Assembly: GCF_020616515.1 (NCBI RefSeq)
Contig: NZ_CP085135.1
Span: 2,418,001-2,482,000 of the forward strand
Length of the DNA stretch: 64,000 bases
Origin: Mesorhizobium sp. PAMC28654
GTDB lineage: Bacteria > Pseudomonadota > Alphaproteobacteria > Rhizobiales > Rhizobiaceae
Direction of reading: 5' to 3'
Under the pieces are notes generated by a model. The model ran no database searches, had not been told where the DNA came from, and saw only the letters and a list, made by a program, of their open reading frames with translations. Shown here one piece after another: positions 42,116-51,216 of the stretch. A program made the translations under genes and the position numbers. Every line of letters starts with the position of its first letter. Position 1 is the stretch's first letter.

Positions 42116-44589
42116 ACGGCAGCGCGAACTTCCACCACATCCGCTTTCACCCGCTCCGACTTCGGATCGTAGGGGCTGCGCAAATGCGCCGTAGCTCCAT
42201 GGCGAATGCCAGCGAGGTCGATCTCGAAATGGCCGCCACTGAGAAACGGCGCATCGACGCCGGCTTCATTCTCGATCAGCCCGAGCGCCACCGAGCGGCC
42301 AAGCGTGTGGCCGTAGGCAGCCGAGCGGACTTCACCCACCGGCTTGCCGTCGCGCAGGATCAACTCGCCGCCCCACAGCATCGGTTCGGCATCATCGAGC
42401 GTGAACAGCACGACGCGCTTTGCCGGTGCTGCCGACGGCTTTGCCTCGACCAACGCGTCGTGACCGATAAAGCCGCCCGGCTTGTCCAAGGCGACGGCAA
42501 AGCCAAGGCCAGCCTGCCAGGGGTTGATGTCCGGGGTCAGTTCGCGGCCCCAGGCGCGAAAACCCTTTTCGATGCGTAGGGCATCGAGCGCGTAGTAGCC
42601 GGCATCGGTCAGGCCGAATTCGCGGCCCGCCTCATGCAGCGCCTCATAGACACCGACGGCGAATTCAGTGGGCACGATCAATTCCCAACCGAGTTCGCCT
42701 ACATAGGTCATGCGGTTGGCGTAGGCGGTGGCGTAGCCGATATCGATCTCGCGGATGGTGCCGAAGGGGAAGCCCGCGTTGGATAGATCCGCCGAGGACA
42801 GTTTGCCAAGCAGATCGCGCGAACGTGGTCCCATCAGGGCCAGCACCGCGTAGGACGATGTGACATCGGTCAGGATGGCATGGGCATCGGATGGAATATT
42901 CTTGGTGATCCAGTCGGCATCGTGAACTGCTTGCGTGGAGCCGGTGACGATGAGGAATTTCTCGGCGCCAAGCCGCATCACGGTGAGATCGCTTTCGTAG
43001 CCACCGCGCGCGTTGAGCACGCCCGTGTAAACAGACGTTCCTATGGGCGCATCGACGTTACCGGCGCAGATCCGGTTGAGCACGGCACAGGCATCGCGGC
43101 CCTGGACGAGAAGCTTGGCGAAGGAGGTCTGGTCGAAGATGGCGACGGCTTCACGCGTCGCCTTCATTTCGCGGCGGACCGCCTCGTGCCAGTTCTGGCG
43201 GCCGAAGGCATAATCGTTCTCGGCCTTCTCTCCCGGTGCCGCGAACCAGTTGGCACGCTCCCAGCCCATCTTCGAGCCGAAGCAGGCGCCCTTGGCGGCG
43301 AGGCGGTCGTAGAGAGGCGAGCGGCGGAAAGGTCGAGCCGTATCCAGTTCGCGGTTCGGCCACGGCATGGCGTAGTGCAGGCCTAGTGTCTCCTTGACCC
43401 GGTCATGCAGCCAGCGCGGATTGTTGTTGAACGAGGCGAAGCGGCGGATGTCGACCGGCCACAGATCCATGGTCGGCGCGCTGTTGACGATCCATTCGGC
43501 CAGCGCCCTGCCCGCGCCGCCGGCGCTGGCGATGCCCATCGAATTGAAGCCTGCGCCGACATAGAAGTTTTTCAGCTCCGGCGCCTCGCCGAGGATGAAG
43601 TTGTTGTCCGGCGTGAAGCTCTCGGGTCCGTTGTAGAATTTCTTGACCTCTGCCTGTGCCAGTTGCGGCACGCGGACAAGCGCGTTTTCCATCAGGATCT
43701 CGAACTGGTCCCAATCATCCGGCAGCAGCGCGAACTCGAAATTCTCCGGGATGCCGTTCATGCCCCATGGCTTGGCGTGCGGCTCGAAGCCGCCCATGAC
43801 AAGGCCGCCGACCTCTTCCTTGAAGTAGATGAAACCGTCGGGGTCGCGCATGACCGGCAGGTCAGGATGCACGCCCTCGATCCTGCCGGTGACGATGTAC
43901 ATGTGCTCGGCCGAGTGCAGCGGCACCGAGACGCCGCACATCAGCCCGACCTTGCGCGCCCATTGGCCCGCGCAGTTGACGACGATCTCGGCGGCGATGT
44001 CGCCACGGTCCGTCTCGACGCCGCAGGCGACGCCGTTCTTGACGCTGATGCCGGTGACCTTGACCCGCTCGAAGATTTTCGCGCCGCGATTGCGCGCGCC
44101 CTTGGCCAGCGATTGCGTGAGGTCGGTCGGATTGGCCTTGCCGTCGCCCGGCAGCCAGACGGCGCCAACCAGATCGTCCGTTGCCATTACCGGCCAGAGG
44201 TCGGCTGCCTCCTTGGGCGTAATGACGTCGATCTCGACGCCCTGGGCACGCGCTGACGCGGCCGTGCGCTTGAGCACCGTCATCCGGTCGGCCGTACGCG
44301 CCACCGACAGCGAGCCGCAATTCTTCCAGCCGGTGGCAAGACCCGTCTCGGCCTCCAGTTCGCCATAGAGCTGCGTGGAGTATTTGATCAGGCTGGTCAT
44401 GTTGGAATGGCTGCGCAACTGCCCGACGAGGCCCGCGGCATGCCAGGTGGTGCCGCCGCTCAGTTGCCCCTGCTCAAGCAGCACCACGTCGGTCCAACCG
44501 AGCTTTGTCAGGTGATAGGCGACAGAGCAGCCGATGATGCCGCCGCCAACAATGACGACGCGTGCTTGTGTTGGGAATTGGTTTGCCAT
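42112..44589 (-). CDS. FAD-dependent oxidoreductase with GcvT domain (dimethylglycine/sarcosine dehydrogenase type)
   Basis: This protein of about 825 residues has an N-terminal DAO domain with the FAD motif VVIVGGGIIGCSVAYHL and 'SGGTTWHAAGLVGQLR' (the TWHAAG covalent-FAD region of this family). A linker (FAO_M) is near residue 400, and GcvT folate-binding domains follow ('FDQTSFAKLLVQGRDA', 'GELGWELIVPTE', 'ALRIEKGFRAWGRELTPDINPWQAGLGFAV'). Such enzymes oxidise N-methyl groups of glycine derivatives or related amines and pass formaldehyde to tetrahydrofolate. The ATG at 44589 gives the expected N-terminus. A DeoR gene lies directly upstream. The substrate is unknown; an N-methylated aminophosphonate is conceivable from the neighbourhood, but this is speculation. 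Confidence 0.85.
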   Translation of the reverse strand: MANQFPTQARVVIVGGGIIGCSVAYHLTKLGWTDVVLLEQGQLSGGTTWHAAGLVGQLRSHSNMTSLIKYSTQLYGELEAETGLATGWKNCGSLSVARTADRMTVLKRTAASARAQGVEIDVITPKEAADLWPVMATDDLVGAVWLPGDGKANPTDLTQSLAKGARNRGAKIFERVKVTGISVKNGVACGVETDRGDIAAEIVVNCAGQWARKVGLMCGVSVPLHSAEHMYIVTGRIEGVHPDLPVMRDPDGFIYFKEEVGGLVMGGFEPHAKPWGMNGIPENFEFALLPDDWDQFEILMENALVRVPQLAQAEVKKFYNGPESFTPDNNFILGEAPELKNFYVGAGFNSMGIASAGGAGRALAEWIVNSAPTMDLWPVDIRRFASFNNNPRWLHDRVKETLGLHYAMPWPNRELDTARPFRRSPLYDRLAAKGACFGSKMGWERANWFAAPGEKAENDYAFGRQNWHEAVRREMKATREAVAIFDQTSFAKLLVQGRDACAVLNRICAGNVDAPIGTSVYTGVLNARGGYESDLTVMRLGAEKFLIVTGSTQAVHDADWITKNIPSDAHAILTDVTSSYAVLALMGPRSRDLLGKLSSADLSNAGFPFGTIREIDIGYATAYANRMTYVGELGWELIVPTEFAVGVYEALHEAGREFGLTDAGYYALDALRIEKGFRAWGRELTPDINPWQAGLGFAVALDKPGGFIGHDALVEAKPSAAPAKRVVLFTLDDAEPMLWGGELILRDGKPVGEVRSAAYGHTLGRSVALGLIENEAGVDAPFLSGGHFEIDLAGIRHGATAHLRSPYDPKSERVKADVVEVRAAV

Positions 44590-44666
44590 GGGACGTCCTG
44601 CCGTTTTGACACCGGGAGGATCATAGCAGGCCAATTCCAAATATCAACACAAAATGCCACAAAAAA

Positions 44667-45458
44667 TCACATCGCGACCGCTATCAACTTTGGCCCTTTT
44701 CGCGCCAGCGCTTCCACGATCGCGGGCTCGGGAGCCGTATCGACAATCACACCAGCGGCGCGTCCGAAATTCGGAATCCTGAGCGGCGTCAGCTTTCCAA
44801 ACTTGCTACTGTCGAGCACAAAATACGCGTTGCCGGCGAGTGCGATCATCCGTCCGCGCTGTTCGGCGCCGGCACGGGTGAAATCAGTCACCTCGCCGTC
44901 GGGTGAGAGCGCTCCGCCGCCGAGGAAGGCGATGTCGACGCGAAAACGCGACATTGCCTCCAGCATATCGATGCCAGACGCTGCTTCCTCGCCCGGATCG
45001 ATTTCGCCGCCCAGCATATGCACGCGCATGCCAGGCATGTGGCACATTTGGATCGCGATCTTGAGGCTGGCCGTACAGATTGTGAGATTGCGCAGTTCCC
45101 CCATGGCCTGCGCGACAGCCAGGGTGGTGGTGCCGGAATCGAGGAAAACCACCATTCCGTCCTTGACCAGACCGGCAGCCATTTTTCCGATGGCGGCCTT
45201 GCCTTTGGCATTCTCCTGGCTGCGCAGGCTCATCGCCGGTTCACTCGGCTCGAAGCGAGCAGCGCCGCCATGCACGATGCCGAGTTGTCCTCGGTCGGAC
45301 AGCAGCTTCAGGTCGCGGCGTATGGTTTCGCGCGAGACATCGAAGAAGTCCGCCAGTTCGGCGATGCTGACGGAGCCCTGAGCGCCAAGGCGCTTCAGGA
45401 TTTCGCCGTGGCGGCGCGGGGCTAGCGCGCGCGGCGGTGGAAGGCTGATGGAAGACAT
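44667..45458 (-). CDS. DeoR/GlpR family transcriptional regulator
   Basis: This 263-residue protein has an N-terminal DeoR HTH ('RHGEILKRLGAQGSVSIAEL', 'FFDVSRETIRRDLKLLSDRGQLGIVHGGA') and a C-terminal sugar-phosphate-sensor domain ('VVFLDSGTTTLAVAQAM', 'VHMLGGEID', 'VDIAFLGGGALS'). The ATG at 45458 is chosen because the extra residues of the longer frame lie before the family's normal start. It sits 77 bp upstream of the FAD/GcvT gene on the same strand and probably controls it. Confidence 0.88.
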   Translation of the reverse strand: MSSISLPPPRALAPRRHGEILKRLGAQGSVSIAELADFFDVSRETIRRDLKLLSDRGQLGIVHGGAARFEPSEPAMSLRSQENAKGKAAIGKMAAGLVKDGMVVFLDSGTTTLAVAQAMGELRNLTICTASLKIAIQMCHMPGMRVHMLGGEIDPGEEAASGIDMLEAMSRFRVDIAFLGGGALSPDGEVTDFTRAGAEQRGRMIALAGNAYFVLDSSKFGKLTPLRIPNFGRAAGVIVDTAPEPAIVEALARKGPKLIAVAM

Positions 45459-45615
45459 TACGGTCCTGCGCCACATCTGATGTTGCAATATGTGGCAGGC
45501 CGGGAGCCAAGAGGCAATCAGTTGCATCTATGGCCGTATGGATGACCTAACGCTGAGCCGACATCGGCAGCATCCAGCACGGCCTGGTCAACGCCATTGA
45601 CGTATACAGTTACTC

Positions 45616-45653
45616 AAAAACCGGCGCCCCCGACAATTCGCCGGAGGGCGCCG
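45616..45653 (-). terminator. Rho-independent terminator
   Basis: On the minus strand CGGCGCCC (45653-45646) and GGGCGCCG (45629-45622) form a perfect 8-bp GC stem, followed by a GTTTTTG run (45621-45615). It lies about 20 bp beyond the stop of the small exported protein gene. Confidence 0.75.
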
Positions 45654-45674
45654 TGCGATCATAACCGGCCTGCG

Positions 45675-46055
45675 TCAGCCGTTCGGATAGTAGCCGCCAT
45701 CGGAGCCGTCGCCTATGTAGAAGCCACCGCCGGTATCGAGCCGCAACTGCTGATCCAGATCCTCAACCTGGCCGAGCAAATCCCGATATTCGCCATTTCC
45801 CATGGTCGAGCGATGGATGCTGTCGGCCTGTACCATCAGTTCATGCTCCTGCTCTGGCGTGATTGCCTTCGCATCTCTTGCCTCGACAATTCCCTGCTTT
45901 ACACCATCCAACTGGTTCAGGATCGCCCTTCCCTCAACCGAAATCGCCTGCGGTTCGACCCTATGGCGGTGCACGGCGTAGGCACTCGATAGTGGCACCA
46001 CCGCCAGAAGCGATGCGATTGCTATGATCCTTGGTGTGAACGTGCGCATGGTCAT
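45675..46055 (-). CDS. Small exported hypothetical protein
   Basis: This 126-residue protein has a clear Sec signal peptide (RTFTPRIIAIASLLAVVPLSS then AYA, cleavage about residue 27). The mature region is charged and helical ('QAISVEGRAILNQLDGVKQG', 'ITPEQEHELMVQADSIHRST', 'YRDLLGQVEDLDQQL') with a Gly/Tyr-rich end (GGGFYIGDGSDGGYYPNG). I do not recognise a family. It is a single-gene unit with its own terminator. ATG at 46049 is an alternative start. Confidence 0.75.
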   Translation of the reverse strand: MTMRTFTPRIIAIASLLAVVPLSSAYAVHRHRVEPQAISVEGRAILNQLDGVKQGIVEARDAKAITPEQEHELMVQADSIHRSTMGNGEYRDLLGQVEDLDQQLRLDTGGGFYIGDGSDGGYYPNG

Positions 46056-46477
46056 GCTCCTCTTCTCCTGGAAAGCTGTGTGGGCATCACTTTCCGAACA
46101 CGGACCGTCTGCTCCCGTCGCGTCGCGATGATCCTCTCATCGCCGGCGGTTCATGGTCCGCGGAATTCATATGGGGCGGCTGCAACCCATGGCACGGCAT
46201 GGAACGGAAACGTGACAGAGTGTTGATCACGCAAACGGAAGTTCAGGCTTGGTCACGCTATTGTATAGGCCAAGTGGAGGAGCCGGACGCCATTTCCAAA
46301 GCGTTTCCGACAAAGGTTGTGACGCCGGCTTGCTCCGACCTTCACCAGTGCAGCGCACATAACGGTATTCCGCGTCTAGAACAATTACAGGAAAAGTGCG
46401 TAGCGGTTTTCCGTCAGGAATTGCGATAAACAAAGAGACAGAGCGGTTCTGCGTTTCCGTCAAACGATGACCCACAT
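46056..46477. other. Gene-free gap of about 420 bp
   Basis: This stretch separates the small exported protein gene from the end of the RND permease gene. It holds the probable promoter of the exported protein and, near the RND stop, a dispersed repeat-like segment described separately. A 76-codon plus-strand frame at 46199-46429 shows no recognisable features and overlaps that segment, so I do not call it. Confidence 0.6.
46391..46470. repeat. Short dispersed Rhizobiales-type intergenic repeat (candidate)
   Basis: The segment reads GGAAAAGTGCGTAGCGG then TTTTCCGTC, with GGAATTGCG, ACAAAGAGACAGAGCGG and GTTTCCGTCAAACGATGA following. The GGAAAA/TTTTCC arms pair. I recall this consensus layout from many Rhizobiales intergenic regions, but I could not check it here. 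Confidence 0.45.
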
Positions 46478-49400
46478 CTAGATGGCGTAGTCATCGCCAA
46501 TGACGGCAGGGCGTGTGGCAACAGCGGTTTGCGGCGCGGCCGTGGTCGCGGCTGGGCGACCCCGGGCCTTCGATATCCAAAGCGAGAAGCGGTCCAGATA
46601 AAGGTAGACCACCGGCGTGGTGAACAGGGTCAGCGCCTGGCTGACGGCCAGACCGCCGAACATGGCGGAGCCAAGCGGCTGGCGCAGTTCGGATCCCGTT
46701 CCATGACCAAGCATCAGCGGAACCGCGCCGAGCATGGTTGCCATGGTCGTCATCATGATCGGCCGAAAGCGGATCAGCGCGGCCCTGCGAATGGCCTCCT
46801 CGCTCGACAGGCCATCGCGTCGTTCGCCCTCGATGGCGAAATCGACCATCATGATACCGTTCTTCTTGACGATGCCGATCAACAGGATGACGGCGATCAA
46901 GGCGATCAGGCTGAAATCGTAGCCCAGCAGCATCAGGGTCGCCACGGCGCCGATGCCGGCGGATGGCAGGGTGGACAGGATGGTCAGCGGGTGGATGTAG
47001 CTTTCATAGAGAATGCCGAGGATCAGATACACTGTCACGAGTGCCCCCAGCAGCAGCAGCGGGATGGAGCTGAGCGATTGCTGGAAAGCCTGGGCCGTGC
47101 CTTCGAAACTGGTGTTGATGGTCGGCGGCAGGTGCATATCCTTCAGCGCCTGTGTGACTGTGTTCGTCGCATCGCCGATCGAGGTTCCCGGCGTCAGGTT
47201 GAAACTGAGCGTGACCGATGGAAATTGGCTCTCGTGGCTGATCTGAAGCGGCTGGACCGGCACGGTTGTCCAGTGGGCAAGGACCGAAAGGGGCACATCT
47301 GCGCCGCTCGCCGACTTCACATAGAGCTTGTTCAGAGTGCTGATGTCGCCCTGGAGCGAGGGCAGAACCTCCATGATGATGTCATAGCTTGAAAGCTGAG
47401 TGAAGTACTGGGCGATCTGGCGTTGGCCGAAGGCATCATCGAGCGTGCTGTCGACCACGCTTGGCTGGATGCCGTAACGCTCCGCCTGGGCACGATCGAT
47501 CGTCAGCGTCAGCGTGGCGCCGTTCGTCTGCTGGTCCGAGGCGACGTCCGCGAGGCCCGGCAATGTCTCGAGCTTCGCCAGTACCTTGGGCGACCAGCTG
47601 TTCAGCGTGGCTATGTCGGGGCTGGTCAGGCTCATCTGGTACTGGGTGCGTGACAGGCGGCCGCCGACGCGCACATCCTGCGCGGCCTGAAGGAACAGGT
47701 GCGCGCCCTCGACCGTGGCCAGTTTGGGCTGGAGGCGACGGATGATCTGGTCGGCTGTCGACTGCCGTTGATCGCGCGGTTTGAGCGTGATGAAGACGCG
47801 CCCGCTGTTCAAGGGGTTGCCGACACCGCCAATGGCCATGGCGACGCTGGCGACGTCGGGATCCGCCTGCACGATGTCGCCCAGCGCACGCTGGCGTCCG
47901 AGCATCTTGGCGAATGAAATGTCTTGCGCCGCTTCGGACTGGCCGGTGATAAGGCCTGTATCCTGCTGCGGAAAGAAACCTTTCGGTATCCAGATGAAGA
48001 GGAAGACGGACAGCACCACCGAAGCGATGAAGATGCACAAGGTGACCAGCCGGAAATGCAGGGCGAGATCAAGCATCCGTTCGTACCCCTTCGCAAGCGC
48101 ATCGAATCCGCGCTCGCTCCAGTTGTAGATCGTGCCGTGCTTGACGGAACGCTCGCTGTGCAGGAAGCGCGATGCCAGCATCGGGATCAGCGTCAGCGAG
48201 ACGAAGGCCGAAACGACGATCGTCATGGCAAGCGTCAGCGAGAACTCGCGGAACAGACGGCCGATGATGCCACCCATCAACAGGAGCGGCAGCAGGACGG
48301 CGATCAGTGACAGGCTGATCGAAAGGATGGTGAACCCTATTTCCCCGGCGCCCGTCATTGCCGCTTCAAGGGCACCCATCCCATCGTCGATATGCCGCTG
48401 GATGTTCTCCAGCACGACGATCGCATCATCGACGACGAAGCCGACGGCGATGGTCAAGGCCATGAGCGAGAGGTTGTCGAGGGTGAAGCCGGCGATCCAC
48501 ATCATCGCGCAGGCCCCGAACAAAGCGAGCGGCACCGTCAGGCTTGGAATTGCGGTCGCGCGGACGCTGCGCAGGAACAAGAAGATGACACCGATGACGA
48601 GGACGATGGTGATCAGCAGCGTGTTGCGCACATCGCTGACCGCGGCACGAATGGTCTGTGTCCGATCGCTTAGAACGCCGATCTTGATGCCGGGCGACAT
48701 GGTTGCCGTGAGACGCGGCAACTGCGCATTGATGCGATCGACCGTCTCGATGACGTTGGCGCCGGGCTGCTTGAAGATGATGAGGAAGATGCCGCGCTTG
48801 CCATTGGCCCAGGCGGCCTGCTTGCTGTCTTGTGCAGCACTCACGGCATTGCCGATATCCCTCACATAGAGCGGCGACCCGTTCTGATACGTGACGATGA
48901 CATCATTCCATTTCGTCACCTGGATAAGCTGGTCGTTGGTGTAGATCGTATAGCTGCGCGTCGTCCCGTCGATGCTGCCGGTGGGGCTGTTGGCCGTGAC
49001 ACCGTTCAACTGGCTGCGGACGTCCTCGAGCGTCAGCCCCTTGGACACCAGCTTGGCCGGATCCAGCTGGACGCGGATCGAGGGTTTCTGCTGTCCGCCA
49101 TAGAGCACTTGCGCGACGCCCGGAAGCTGGCTCAGCTGCTGCCCGAGCTTCGTCTCCACCTCGTCGTCGACCGCCGTCAGCGGCAATGTGTCCGATGTGG
49201 CCGACAGCAGCAGGATGGGCGAATCCGCGGGATTGACCTTGCGATAGGTCGGCGGGGTCGGCAGGTTGGCCGGCAACTGGCCGCTGGCGGAATTGATCGC
49301 GGCCTGCACGTCATTGGCGGCGCCGTCGATGTTGCGGTTGAGGTCGAACTGAAGTGTTATCTGCGACGAGCCGAGCGAATTCAGCGACGTCATTTCGGAT

Positions 49401-49642
49401 ATGCCGGATATCTGCGCGAAGGCGCTCTCGAGCGGCTGGGCGACGGACGAAGCCATCGTGGTGGGGCTCGCGCCCGGAAACTGCACGGACACCTGGATGG
49501 TTGGAAAATCCACCTGCGGCAACGGCGCGACAGGCAATAGCGGATAGGCCGCTATGCCAATCAGCAGAATGGCGACCATCAGCAGCGATGTCGCCACCGG
49601 ATGCTTGATGAAGGGAGACGATAGACCGCCGTCAGCAGCCAT
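46478..49642 (-). CDS. RND efflux transporter permease (MdtB/MdtC-AcrB family)
   Basis: This 1054-residue inner-membrane pump has the RND topology of twelve hydrophobic segments with two large periplasmic loops. It starts 'SSPFIKHPVATSLLMVAILLIGIAAYPLLPVAPLPQVDFPTIQVS' and has 'GFVVDDAIVVLENIQRHID' in TM4 (the proton-relay aspartates), 'KGFFPQQDTGLITGQSEA' and a C-terminal 'IGIVKKNGIMMVDFAIEGERR'. The pattern is closest to MdtB/MdtC multidrug permeases. A single permease is present rather than an MdtBC pair. It is 9 bp downstream of its adaptor. The outer-membrane partner is not encoded here. Substrates are unknown. Confidence 0.92.
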   Translation of the reverse strand: MAADGGLSSPFIKHPVATSLLMVAILLIGIAAYPLLPVAPLPQVDFPTIQVSVQFPGASPTTMASSVAQPLESAFAQISGISEMTSLNSLGSSQITLQFDLNRNIDGAANDVQAAINSASGQLPANLPTPPTYRKVNPADSPILLLSATSDTLPLTAVDDEVETKLGQQLSQLPGVAQVLYGGQQKPSIRVQLDPAKLVSKGLTLEDVRSQLNGVTANSPTGSIDGTTRSYTIYTNDQLIQVTKWNDVIVTYQNGSPLYVRDIGNAVSAAQDSKQAAWANGKRGIFLIIFKQPGANVIETVDRINAQLPRLTATMSPGIKIGVLSDRTQTIRAAVSDVRNTLLITIVLVIGVIFLFLRSVRATAIPSLTVPLALFGACAMMWIAGFTLDNLSLMALTIAVGFVVDDAIVVLENIQRHIDDGMGALEAAMTGAGEIGFTILSISLSLIAVLLPLLLMGGIIGRLFREFSLTLAMTIVVSAFVSLTLIPMLASRFLHSERSVKHGTIYNWSERGFDALAKGYERMLDLALHFRLVTLCIFIASVVLSVFLFIWIPKGFFPQQDTGLITGQSEAAQDISFAKMLGRQRALGDIVQADPDVASVAMAIGGVGNPLNSGRVFITLKPRDQRQSTADQIIRRLQPKLATVEGAHLFLQAAQDVRVGGRLSRTQYQMSLTSPDIATLNSWSPKVLAKLETLPGLADVASDQQTNGATLTLTIDRAQAERYGIQPSVVDSTLDDAFGQRQIAQYFTQLSSYDIIMEVLPSLQGDISTLNKLYVKSASGADVPLSVLAHWTTVPVQPLQISHESQFPSVTLSFNLTPGTSIGDATNTVTQALKDMHLPPTINTSFEGTAQAFQQSLSSIPLLLLGALVTVYLILGILYESYIHPLTILSTLPSAGIGAVATLMLLGYDFSLIALIAVILLIGIVKKNGIMMVDFAIEGERRDGLSSEEAIRRAALIRFRPIMMTTMATMLGAVPLMLGHGTGSELRQPLGSAMFGGLAVSQALTLFTTPVVYLYLDRFSLWISKARGRPAATTAAPQTAVATRPAVIGDDYAI

Positions 49643-49651
49643 GTCATCTGC

Positions 49652-50956
49652 TCATTTCTGCGCTTGAGCGCTTTGGGCGCCACCGACGGGCGGAATGGAC
49701 GAGGTTTGCGCGCCGTCCGTCCCGGTCGCCGCCGGCGGCTGTGCGGGTGTCGCGGGTGTCGCGGGATTGCTGGTCGCGTCGAGCAGAGCGCCGGGCTGGA
49801 CACCATAGGCGCCGTCGGTCACGGCCTTCTCGCCAGGCTTGATGCCGTCGCTCACGACGGCCTGGCCGCTGCCGGTCTGCGCCACCTTGATCGGCCGCAT
49901 CTGCGCCTTGCCGTCGTCTCCCGCAATATAGGCGAACAATCCGTCAGGGCCGTGCTGCACGGCATCCTCGGATATCAGCGTCACGTCCTTCAGCGTATCC
50001 AACAGCAACCTGACCGTGACCGACTGCCCCGGCCAAAGCGCATTGTCCTCATTGGGAAATGTCGCCTTGAGGCTGATCGTACCGGTCGCGGCGTCGACCT
50101 GATTGTTGGTGTAGGAAAGCGTGCCCCTGGACAATACCGTGTGTCCATCTTCCGCCATGGCCAGCACAGGCGCGCGGCCGGTGTCGAGCGCCTTGCCAAC
50201 AGCCGGAATCTCGTCCTGGGCCACCGGAAAGACGACGCTGATCGGCTGAACCTGCTGGACGCTGACGATGCCGCCGGTCGAGCTCGGCTGGACCAGGTTG
50301 CCCTCATCCACGAGCCGGAATCCGGCCCTGCCCGTCACCGGCGAAACGATGCGACAAAAGGCCAGGTTTATCTGGGCCACTTGTACCGACGCCTCGTCGG
50401 CCGCCACCGAGCCCTGGTCCTGGGCGACCAGGGCCGCCTGCGTGTCCAGCGTCTGTTGCGGCACCGCCTTCTGCTGGACCAGAACCGTGTCGCGGTTCAG
50501 ATCCATCTGCGCGTCTTTCAATGATGCCTGATCGCGCGCCAGTTGACCGTTGGCCTGGGCAAGGGCGGCTTCGTAGGGTCGCGGATCGATCTGCGCGAGC
50601 AGATCGCCCTTGTTCACCATGTGTCCCTGGGTGAACCCGATCTTGGTGATCTGGCCGGTGACCTGCGCCCGCACGGTAACGGTGTTTTGCGCCTGCACCG
50701 TGCCAAGCTCGTCGAGGTAAACAGGAAAATCGCCCTGCTTCGCGGCCGACAAAGTCACGGGCACACCCTTGTTCTGGACAAGGGGCTTTGCCGCGGTCTG
50801 GCTCGAGCCGCGAAGCTTGTTCGCCATGTAGGCCAGATAATCCCGTTCGATCCAGGCGCCGCCGGCAAGCGCGACGAGCGCCAGGCCCATCACCACGCGC
50901 CTCTTACCCTTCGACGTCTGGCCCTTCGATCTCTGGGGACGCGGAGCATCGGACAT
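49652..50956 (-). CDS. RND efflux periplasmic adaptor (MdtA-like membrane fusion protein)
   Basis: This 434-residue adaptor has an N-terminal membrane anchor (VVMGLALVALAGGAWI, after a basic RSKGQTSKGKRR start), a barrel-sandwich lipoyl half-motif ('DELGTVQAQNTVTVRAQVTG'), a coiled-coil hairpin ('AALAQANGQLARDQASLKDAQMDLNRDTVL') and a beta-barrel ('PVTGRAGFRLVDEGNLVQPS'). A Pro/Ala-rich C-terminus follows. It bridges the permease to an outer-membrane channel. It is the first gene of the two-gene efflux operon, with a strong palindrome upstream at 51060-51078. Confidence 0.9.
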   Translation of the reverse strand: MSDAPRPQRSKGQTSKGKRRVVMGLALVALAGGAWIERDYLAYMANKLRGSSQTAAKPLVQNKGVPVTLSAAKQGDFPVYLDELGTVQAQNTVTVRAQVTGQITKIGFTQGHMVNKGDLLAQIDPRPYEAALAQANGQLARDQASLKDAQMDLNRDTVLVQQKAVPQQTLDTQAALVAQDQGSVAADEASVQVAQINLAFCRIVSPVTGRAGFRLVDEGNLVQPSSTGGIVSVQQVQPISVVFPVAQDEIPAVGKALDTGRAPVLAMAEDGHTVLSRGTLSYTNNQVDAATGTISLKATFPNEDNALWPGQSVTVRLLLDTLKDVTLISEDAVQHGPDGLFAYIAGDDGKAQMRPIKVAQTGSGQAVVSDGIKPGEKAVTDGAYGVQPGALLDATSNPATPATPAQPPAATGTDGAQTSSIPPVGGAQSAQAQK

Positions 50957-51059
50957 GGCGAATGTTTCCTGGGTTCGACGGCGTGCATCGCGCGTCGAGC
51001 TACAAACCAGAATGTCCTATATCGACGAATGTTCGACCGTTGGCGGCCTGCACGATACT

Positions 51060-51078
51060 TTGATCATCGAGTGATCAA
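51060..51078. promoter_or_regulatory. 19-bp palindrome, candidate repressor operator of the efflux operon
   Basis: TTGATCA-TCGAG-TGATCAA is a perfect 7-bp inverted repeat about 100 bp upstream of the adaptor start. Its size and symmetry suit a TetR- or MarR-type dimer. No such regulator is encoded nearby. Confidence 0.45.
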
Positions 51079-51080
51079 GC

Positions 51081-51112
51081 ATTGCCACGGCGGCGGAGAG
51101 CGCCGTGGCAAT
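51081..51112. terminator. Strong 12-bp hairpin between doeB and the efflux operon
   Basis: ATTGCCACGGCG (51081-51092) pairs perfectly with CGCCGTGGCAAT (51101-51112) around an 8-nt loop. It lies about 105 bp beyond the doeB stop. There is no T-run, so it may be a Rho-assisted or processing hairpin rather than a classical terminator. Confidence 0.4.
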
Positions 51113-51216
51113 GATCAGGTAGTGGTTGCCGGCACTCGCGACGGCACCGTGGAGGTCGGCGATACCAGATATCGCCTGGCTGTTTTGTTAGCGGCGCTGC
51201 CGTCTTCTGCCTGGCG

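Noticed and set aside
46199..46429. Plus-strand 76-codon frame in the 420-bp gap
   Set aside because: It has no ribosome-binding site and no family resemblance, and its end overlaps a repeat-like segment.
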